A stretch of 32,519 nucleotides of DNA, from positions 1 through 32,519 of the forward strand of contig JAJDGF010000008.1 in the NCBI GenBank assembly GCA_030265545.1, read 5' to 3'. Position 1 is the first letter of the stretch. The number at the start of each line of letters is the position of its first letter. The notes under the pieces are model-generated. The model saw only the letters and a list, made by a program, of their open reading frames with translations. It ran no database searches and was not told where the DNA came from. Both the position numbers and the translations under genes were made by a program. This DNA is from Eubacteriales bacterium OttesenSCG-928-N13 (lineage in GTDB: Bacteria; Bacillota; Clostridia; Christensenellales; Aristaeellaceae). This document shows, piece after piece, positions 25,001 through 32,519 of the stretch.

Positions 25001-26043
25001 ATGTCTTCTCCTGCATCGATGATGCGGAACGATGCCGCCCTGAGCAATCGATTCATCAGCGCGAGCCCCAGCCCGTCTGCCTGGAATCCCTCTGCCAGAA
25101 TCACATCCACCTGCTGCTCATCCATCTGCCTGAGCGCACCAAACAGCGATTGCGCCGCATGCTGCGCGTCCCTTCCCATTGTATGCACGCTGCGCCCGCC
25201 ATACAGCGGTCGATGCGAATCCAGCGCCAGAATGCAGGCATGCTGCCCCTCATCCTCCGCCTGGTCATACAGATCTCGTATTCGCCGCGCCATGGGCCTC
25301 ACCGCACCGGTGACCAGCGTGAGCTGACCGATGGGCGCATAATGGCGATGCTTCATGCCGGGCGAACTGGGCTGCTCATGCTCCCCAAGTGGGGTGAGCA
25401 CCCGCGGGTCCACCTCCACCTCGCCCACCACGCGCGCGATCATTTCGGGCGTGATGCCGCCCGGCCTGAGCACCCGCGGCGGAAAGCGCGTCACATCCAG
25501 CACCGTCGATTCAAGCCCCACCTCGCACGCACCACCATCCAGGATCAGCGGCACGCGCCCATCCAGATCCTGCTTCACATGGGCGGCGGTGGTCGGGCTG
25601 GGTCTGCCACTCAGATTCGCACTGGGCGCGGCGATCGGCACCCCTGCCACACGGATCAGCGCCCGCGCGACCGGATGATCCGGCATGCGAATGCCCACCG
25701 TTTGAAGCCCCGCGGTCACCTCATCAGGCACGCTCTCAGCCTTGTCCATCACCATCGTGAGCGGCCCCGGCCAATAGGCATCGGCCAGCTGCCGCTGCAT
25801 ATCGTTCATCGCGCCAGAGGTGAGCTGCTGTACCTGGCTGACCGCATGGATATGCACGATCAAGGGATTGTCGGACGGGCGCCCCTTCGCCTCAAAGATG
25901 CGCTCCACCGCCTCGGGCAGCAGCGCATTGGCGCCGAGTCCGTACACCGTCTCGGTCGGAAAGGCGACCAATTGACCCGATCGGATCAGCTTGCCCGCGC
26001 GGTTGATGTTCGATTCCGTCGCGTGCATCACCTGCGTATCCAT
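24997..26043 (-). CDS. sua5: L-threonylcarbamoyladenylate synthase (Sua5 type)
   Basis: Makes threonylcarbamoyl-AMP from threonine, bicarbonate and ATP, the first step of t6A37 tRNA modification; TsaD in this window does the transfer step. The YrdC-like domain occupies about residues 10-200, with LVAFPTETVYGLGANAL, KGRPSDNPLIVHI (K53, R55) and APSANLSGRPSPT. The extra C-terminal Sua5 domain (from HRHYAPIGQLTLV to the end at 348) marks the long Sua5 form rather than short TsaC. Start ATG at 26041-26043 has GGAGG seven bases upstream. It is coupled to the phosphatase gene and sits behind prfA as in B. subtilis ywlC. Confidence 0.94.
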   Translation of the reverse strand: MDTQVMHATESNINRAGKLIRSGQLVAFPTETVYGLGANALLPEAVERIFEAKGRPSDNPLIVHIHAVSQVQQLTSGAMNDMQRQLADAYWPGPLTMVMDKAESVPDEVTAGLQTVGIRMPDHPVARALIRVAGVPIAAPSANLSGRPSPTTAAHVKQDLDGRVPLILDGGACEVGLESTVLDVTRFPPRVLRPGGITPEMIARVVGEVEVDPRVLTPLGEHEQPSSPGMKHRHYAPIGQLTLVTGAVRPMARRIRDLYDQAEDEGQHACILALDSHRPLYGGRSVHTMGRDAQHAAQSLFGALRQMDEQQVDVILAEGFQADGLGLALMNRLLRAASFRIIDAGEDI

Positions 26044-26074
26044 CAAACCACCTCCTACGGCGCGTTGGCAGTTG

Positions 26075-26158
26075 TCAACCCGCTTGCAGGAGGGCATCGA
26101 GATTTCTCATGTGCGGCAATGCCACACGGCCAGAAATCCCGCAAGGAAGCACATACAT
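26075..26158 (-). CDS. Candidate 27-residue small ORF upstream of sua5
   Basis: ATG at 26156-26158 has an excellent GGAGG eight bases upstream and runs 27 codons to TGA, 31 bp before the sua5 start. The peptide begins MYVLPCGISGRVALPH and ends LDALLQAG; it has one cysteine and no membrane segment. It could be a leader peptide that couples or controls sua5 translation, or an independent small protein. Evidence is limited to the ribosome site, ATG and position within the operon; no known family is recognised. Confidence 0.4.
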   Translation of the reverse strand: MYVLPCGISGRVALPHMRNLDALLQAG

Positions 26159-26199
26159 GATGCGCTCCTCCCCGCCGCCGGGTGCGGTTTAAATATGGC

Positions 26200-26229
26200 G
26201 GGTTCACACCCTCCATGCCTCCCAAGATG
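26200..26229 (-). promoter_or_regulatory. GNRA-loop hairpin motif between prfA and sua5
   Basis: On the minus strand GGGT-GTGA-ACCC (26200-26211) forms a short stem with a GTGA loop, preceded by TTGGGAGGCATGGA. Twenty-three of thirty positions match a segment behind the fructokinase (23093-23122), where the stem has a G·U-compatible change. Downstream, both have GGCGGCG. Its role is unknown. Confidence 0.4.
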
Positions 26230-26256
26230 GCTTGTTGACAATCAGCGTAGTATCCG

Positions 26257-27357
26257 TTATAACTGCTCTTTTAGCAGCTCCGTCTGTTCATACAATGTGA
26301 GCGCCCCGATGATCTCGTCCAGATCGCCCTCGAGCACCTCGTTCAACCGATACAGCGTCAGCCCAATGCGGTGATCGGTCACGCGCCCCTGCGGATAGTT
26401 GTAGGTGCGGATGCGCTCACTGCGGTCGCCCGTGCCCACCTGCGATTTGCGCTGCTGGGCATAGTCGCCCTCGGCTTGCTCGCGTTGCAATTCATAGATG
26501 CGCGAACGCAATACGCGCATGGCGCGCTCCTTATTTTGCACCTGCGAGCGCTGATCCTGGCTCTGCACCACCACGCCCGTCGGGATGTGGGTGATGCGCA
26601 CAGCAGAGTCCGTCCTGTTGACGTGCTGCCCACCCGCACCGGATGCACGATAGGTGTCGATCCGAAGGTCATTCGGGTTGATCGAAACCTCCACATCCTC
26701 GGCCTCGGGCATCACCGCCACCGTACAGGTGGAGGTATGGATGCGGCCGGAGGACTCGGTCACGGGCACGCGCTGCACGCGATGCACGCCGCTCTCATAC
26801 TTCAGCTTCGAAAACACGCCCTTGCCGGAGATCATCAGCACCGCTTCCTTGATGCCGCCCAGCTCGGTGCCGCCGCCATCGTCCAGCTCCACCTTCCAGC
26901 CCTTGCCCTCGGCATAGTGCTGATACATGCGCGCCAGCTCGTAGCCAAACAGCCCGGCCTCATCGCCGCCCGCGCCCGCGCGCACCTCCAGCAATGCGTT
27001 TCGGTAGTCGTCCGGGTCCTTCGGCAGCAGCATCAGCCGCGCCTCCTGCGTGCGCTCGACCAATAGCGGTTCCAGCTCAGACAATTCTTCCTCGGCCATA
27101 TCCTTCATATCGGGCAGATCCAGCATCTCCCTGGCCTGCTCGATCTGCTCCACCAGCTGGCGATAGTTCCTCGCCACCTCCGCAATCTCGCTCAACTCGC
27201 TGTGCTCGCGCATCAGCTTTTGAAACAGCGCGCCATCCCCGATCACCTCGGGCAGCGTGATGCGGATGGAGATCTCCTCGAATCGCCCCTCCACCGATGC
27301 CAGCTGGTTCATGATGCGCTGTTGTTCATTGAATGCACTTGTTTCCAAATGTATCAC
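26257..27357 (-). CDS. prfA: Peptide chain release factor 1
   Basis: Class I release factor for UAA and UAG. The stop-codon tripeptide PVT (198-200, in [15 protein letters not shown]) identifies RF1, and the catalytic GGQ is at 242-244. The preferred start is a GTG whose bases overlap the prmC stop (GTGA) with AAGG five bases upstream, giving 366 residues. An ATG 15 codons later would match the usual N-terminus ([14 protein letters not shown]) and give 351, but has no ribosome site. PrmC, encoded just before it, methylates the GGQ glutamine. Both RF genes and the methylase are thus in this window. Confidence 0.95.
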   Translation of the reverse strand: MIHLETSAFNEQQRIMNQLASVEGRFEEISIRITLPEVIGDGALFQKLMREHSELSEIAEVARNYRQLVEQIEQAREMLDLPDMKDMAEEELSELEPLLVERTQEARLMLLPKDPDDYRNALLEVRAGAGGDEAGLFGYELARMYQHYAEGKGWKVELDDGGGTELGGIKEAVLMISGKGVFSKLKYESGVHRVQRVPVTESSGRIHTSTCTVAVMPEAEDVEVSINPNDLRIDTYRASGAGGQHVNRTDSAVRITHIPTGVVVQSQDQRSQVQNKERAMRVLRSRIYELQREQAEGDYAQQRKSQVGTGDRSERIRTYNYPQGRVTDHRIGLTLYRLNEVLEGDLDEIIGALTLYEQTELLKEQL

Positions 27358-28178
27358 ACCATCCTTGTTATCATCACAACTCTCTCGATCCCGCCCAGAT
27401 CGCGGCGCGTCTCCGTCCGCTGACCTGGGAACATGCGACGAACCGCGTCCGCCTGATGAATCCCCACCTCCAGCAGCAGCCTGCCGCCGATCACGAGATG
27501 ATCCATATATGTCTGTGCGATGCGCCGATAAAACACAAGTCCGTCCTCGCCGGCCCGAAGCGCCAGCGCCGGCTCGCGCCGCACCTCCGCCTGCAATAGG
27601 GGCATTTCATCCTCCCGAATGTAGGGCGGGTTGCTCGCGATCAAGTCAAACACCTGATCAGGCACCGCATCAAACAGATCGCCCTGATACAATGCAATCC
27701 GCGCGCCCTGGGACGCGGCATTTTCTCGCGCCACATCCAGCGCGTCCAGGCTGATGTCCGCCGCGCTCACCTGGGCATCTGGCCGTATGTGCGCAATCGC
27801 CACGGCCAGCGCGCCGCTACCCGTACACAGATCCAGCACCCGCGCGCCCTGCGGCAATCGTTCAAGCGCCGCCTCGCACAGCGTCTCGGTATCCTGCCTG
27901 GGGATCAGCACGCGCCGATCCACAAAGAATCGAAGCCCCATGAACCAGGCATACCCCTGCACATATTGAAGTGGCTCACCCGCTTCCCGGCGGGAAAGCC
28001 ACTCCTCCAGCTGCACGAGCTGTTTTTCTGTCAGCACCTGCTCACGCCGCATCCTGAGCTGACTGCGCGAAAGCTGCAGCGCATCCGCCAGCATCCATTC
28101 GGCATCGATTCCAGGATCGGCTGCGCCCGAATCGGTCAATCGCCGCTCGGCGCGCGCAAGCCAACTATGTAAGGTCAT
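27354..28178 (-). CDS. prmC: Release factor glutamine methyltransferase PrmC
   Basis: SAM-dependent N5-glutamine methyltransferase acting on the GGQ motif of RF1 and RF2. The N-terminal helical release-factor-binding domain covers about residues 1-75. The class I methyltransferase fold follows with SAM loop [15 protein letters not shown] (115-129) and the catalytic NPPY at 183-186. The 274 residues are typical. Start ATG at 28176-28178 lies inside the end of the DUF1385 gene (14-bp overlap) with CAGGAG ten bases upstream, an indication of translational coupling. An upstream in-frame ATG would overlap more and lacks a ribosome site. It overlaps prfA by four bases. Confidence 0.95.
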   Translation of the reverse strand: MTLHSWLARAERRLTDSGAADPGIDAEWMLADALQLSRSQLRMRREQVLTEKQLVQLEEWLSRREAGEPLQYVQGYAWFMGLRFFVDRRVLIPRQDTETLCEAALERLPQGARVLDLCTGSGALAVAIAHIRPDAQVSAADISLDALDVARENAASQGARIALYQGDLFDAVPDQVFDLIASNPPYIREDEMPLLQAEVRREPALALRAGEDGLVFYRRIAQTYMDHLVIGGRLLLEVGIHQADAVRRMFPGQRTETRRDLGGIERVVMITRMV

Positions 28179-29259
28179 TGTCGATCGGCTCCTGATCCAG
28201 TTCCGATTCAATCAACGCTTCCTCAGCCTGCTGCTCAGGGGTCTCGGTGCCCTCATCGACTTCCTCAGGTTCGGGCTCAGGCGGCAGGATCTCGTCCTTG
28301 GGATAGCCCAGCGAGGCCTTCAGCGCCACCAGCGCCACTTCCAGCATCTCATCATCCGGCTCGGCGGTGGTGATCTTCTGCACCATCAGCCCGGGCCATT
28401 TGAGTGCGCGCACAACCGCATTGTCCTTCGCGCGGCCAAGTGCCTGCAATATCTCATAGGACACGCCCGCCACCAGCGGCAGCAGCGCCAAACGGGATGC
28501 CAGGCGGGAGAACACATTGCTCGAATCGTTGCCCATCAAAACAAACATCAAAATCGAGATCAGCATCACGATCACCAAAAAGCTGGTGCCGCAGCGCGGA
28601 TGCAGCCGCGGATATTTGCGCGCATTCTCGACCGTCAGCTCATCGCCGTTTTCAAAGCAGAAGATGGACTTATGCTCCGCGCCGTGATACATGAACACGC
28701 GCCGGATCTCCTTGAGCTTGCTGCACAGATACACATACAGCAAAAACATCGTGATGCGCACCACGCCGCCGATCAGATTGACCAGCAGCTTGCCTGTGAC
28801 AAAGCGCTTCACAAACGCCTCAATCGCGGTCGGCACCGCAAAGAACAGCCCGATCGACAGCACCAGCGCGATCACCACCGCCGCGATCATCATCACGTCA
28901 TCCGGCTTCATGTGCAACCAGCCCGCGATCTTTTTTTCGAACTTGCTGGGCTCCTCGGCCTCCAGCCCGGCCATCGCGGCCGAGTCGGTCAAGGTCTTCA
29001 CGCCGTTGTACAGCGACATGATAAAGCTGACCACGCCGCGAATGATCGGCACGCCCAGAATCGGGTATTTATCCTTCAAGCGCACCGTCTTTTTGGTCGA
29101 ATATACGATTTTGCCGTTCACCTGCCGCACCGCGATGGCGGTACTGGCGGGTCCCTGCATCATCACGCCCTCCATGACGGCCTGGCCACCCACAGATATT
29201 TTGCCCTCGGGCAGCCGCCCAAAAAACCAATTGGAGAACCCCTTTGTGAACTTAGACAT
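28165..29259 (-). CDS. DUF1385 (YqhQ-like) membrane protein
   Basis: A 364-residue integral membrane protein of the DUF1385 family. Diagnostic stretches are GGQAVMEGVMMQGP (24-37), RGVVSFIMSLYNGVKTL, MYHGAEHKSIFCFENG and NARKYPRLHPRCGTSFL. About four to five transmembrane helices are seen (for example VMMIAAVVIALVLSIGLFF and FLVIVMLISILMFVLM). The histidines and cysteine of the AEHK and HPRCGT motifs suggest a metal site. The function is not established; family members commonly precede prmC/prfA in Bacillota. The tail (about 320-364) is acidic and Pro/Glu-rich. GGGAGG lies before the ATG. Confidence 0.9.
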   Translation of the reverse strand: MSKFTKGFSNWFFGRLPEGKISVGGQAVMEGVMMQGPASTAIAVRQVNGKIVYSTKKTVRLKDKYPILGVPIIRGVVSFIMSLYNGVKTLTDSAAMAGLEAEEPSKFEKKIAGWLHMKPDDVMMIAAVVIALVLSIGLFFAVPTAIEAFVKRFVTGKLLVNLIGGVVRITMFLLYVYLCSKLKEIRRVFMYHGAEHKSIFCFENGDELTVENARKYPRLHPRCGTSFLVIVMLISILMFVLMGNDSSNVFSRLASRLALLPLVAGVSYEILQALGRAKDNAVVRALKWPGLMVQKITTAEPDDEMLEVALVALKASLGYPKDEILPPEPEPEEVDEGTETPEQQAEEALIESELDQEPIDNDLT

Positions 29260-29291
29260 TACGCACCTCCCTCATCAATTTGTACTTATAT

Positions 29292-29336
29292 ACACGAAAA
29301 CAGACCGAGCCTATCGCCCGATCTGCATTTTCGTGT
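29292..29336 (-). terminator. Long hairpin between rpmE and the DUF1385 gene
   Basis: A nine-pair outer stem ACACGAAAA/TTTTCGTGT encloses CAGA/TCTG and a further six pairs including two G·U, around a five-base loop. On the minus strand it ends in TTTTCGTGTATAT. It may terminate rpmE readthrough or act in the leader of the DUF1385-prmC-prfA operon. Confidence 0.55.
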
Positions 29337-29354
29337 TGATTCGCGTGCAAAATC

Positions 29355-29375
29355 CGGCGGTAATCAAACCCGCCG
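29355..29375 (-). terminator. Probable rpmE terminator stem
   Basis: CGGCGG/CCGCCG stem with a nine-base loop directly after the rpmE stop, followed on the minus strand by GATTTTG. The T-tract is short. Confidence 0.5.
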
Positions 29376-29381
29376 AGGTCA

Positions 29382-29579
29382 CTACATTCCGTAGCGCTTT
29401 TTGAAACGATCCACGCGTCCGCCGGTATCAATCAGCTTCTGCTTGCCGGTGAAGAAAGGATGGCACTTGGAGCAGATGTCAACGCGCATTTCCTTTTTCA
29501 CGGAGCCGGTCTCGAATGTCTCGCCGCAGATGCAGCGCACAACAGCCTTGTCATACTTCGGATGGATATTCTCTTTCAT
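29382..29579 (-). CDS. rpmE: 50S ribosomal protein L31 (zinc-binding form)
   Basis: Ribosomal protein of the large subunit that helps bridge the subunits. The 65 residues begin [16 protein letters not shown] and end RFKKRYGM. The zinc-type cysteines are present (CIC near 16-18 and CSKC near 36-39), so this is the C+ form; its zinc-free paralogue RpmE2 is not in the window. Start ATG at 29577-29579 has GAGGTG five bases upstream; longer frames lack support. It sits behind rho, the common Bacillota order, but has its own promoter. Confidence 0.96.
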   Translation of the reverse strand: MKENIHPKYDKAVVRCICGETFETGSVKKEMRVDICSKCHPFFTGKQKLIDTGGRVDRFKKRYGM

Positions 29580-29637
29580 GGTTTCACCTCGCCATATCGA
29601 TGCCTTTCGGCATAAATTCAAAGACACTGCAAAGGGA

Positions 29638-29666
29638 ATTATATCACAGAGTGCCTCGCAATGCAA
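29638..29666 (-). promoter_or_regulatory. rpmE promoter
   Basis: Minus strand: perfect TATAAT (29638-29643) with TGA before it and TTGCAT (29661-29666) 17 bp upstream. It lies in the short rho-rpmE gap and lets L31 be made independently of rho. Confidence 0.75.
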
Positions 29667-29689
29667 TAACATTTCATGATATTTTACAC

Positions 29690-32431
<2,742 letters not shown>

Positions 32432-32498
32432 GTGTGTTGCTCCTCTCTGATTCAAGGCACAAGAATGCTAGCAGGCTCCATGACGAAATGTATGAGTG

Positions 32499-32504
32499 AT
32501 TATA
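32499..32504 (-). promoter_or_regulatory. -10 element of the rho promoter
   Basis: Perfect TATAAT on the minus strand about 68 bp before the rho start. The matching -35 would fall at or past the right edge of the window and cannot be judged. Confidence 0.5.
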
Positions 32505-32519
32505 ATGATATGCCATCCC

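Overview
The window reads as chromosomal core DNA of a GC-rich, low-copy Bacillota genome, most likely class Clostridia. The indicators are a SigH–Rae1–RlmB–MrnC cluster, a rho–rpmE pair, a prmC–prfA–sua5–arginine-phosphatase cluster, a two-cluster clostridial ferredoxin, and extended -10 promoters. Order or family cannot be fixed from the sequence alone. About three quarters of the genes lie on the minus strand, which suggests that replication passes through the window from right to left.

Left part (1-12.0 kb, minus strand). Rhamnulokinase leads into mrnC, rlmB, rae1 and sigH, followed by a tRNA-Gly(CCC) with its own near-consensus promoter. RlmB carries a long disordered, repetitive N-terminal tail. 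A 732-bp AT-rich gap upstream of rhaB holds five clustered DnaA-box-like sites and a rightward promoter. Next come a cyclase-family hydrolase, a Lit/DUF1461 membrane protein and tsaD as a tightly overlapping trio. Then follow prfB, with an intact +1 programmed frameshift, and secA. A 163-bp MITE-like element with TA target duplication sits between secA and prfB and forms the secA stop codon.

Middle (12.2-23.1 kb). On the plus strand are glnS, gltX, a TupA-like ATP-grasp gene and a PHP-domain phosphoesterase, ending at a strong intrinsic terminator, then a HelD-type helicase. A convergent P-type Ca2+-ATPase (minus strand) and a divergent ROK fructokinase follow. The fructokinase is followed by a hairpin-dense spacer.

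Right part (23.3-32.5 kb). A ferredoxin diverges from a Cys-rich protein. A noncoding 42-bp tandem repeat array follows. The minus-strand operon then reads DUF1385, prmC, prfA, a candidate 27-residue ORF, sua5, LMW phosphatase and a TSCPD protein. Upstream of it are rpmE and rho. Rho has a ~480-residue disordered insertion built from three different tandem repeats, one of them Asn/Gln-rich.

Functionally the window is dominated by translation and RNA: both class I release factors plus the methylase that modifies them (PrmC), two of the t6A-tRNA enzymes (Sua5 and TsaD), two tRNA synthetases, rRNA maturation and modification (MrnC, RlmB), A-site mRNA cleavage (Rae1), ribosomal protein L31, RNA polymerase recycling (HelD) and termination (Rho). 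The least ordinary items are the Rho insertion, the RlmB tail, the DnaA-box cluster, the MITE at the secA stop, the 42-bp array, and a short hairpin motif shared by the sua5 leader and the region behind the fructokinase gene.
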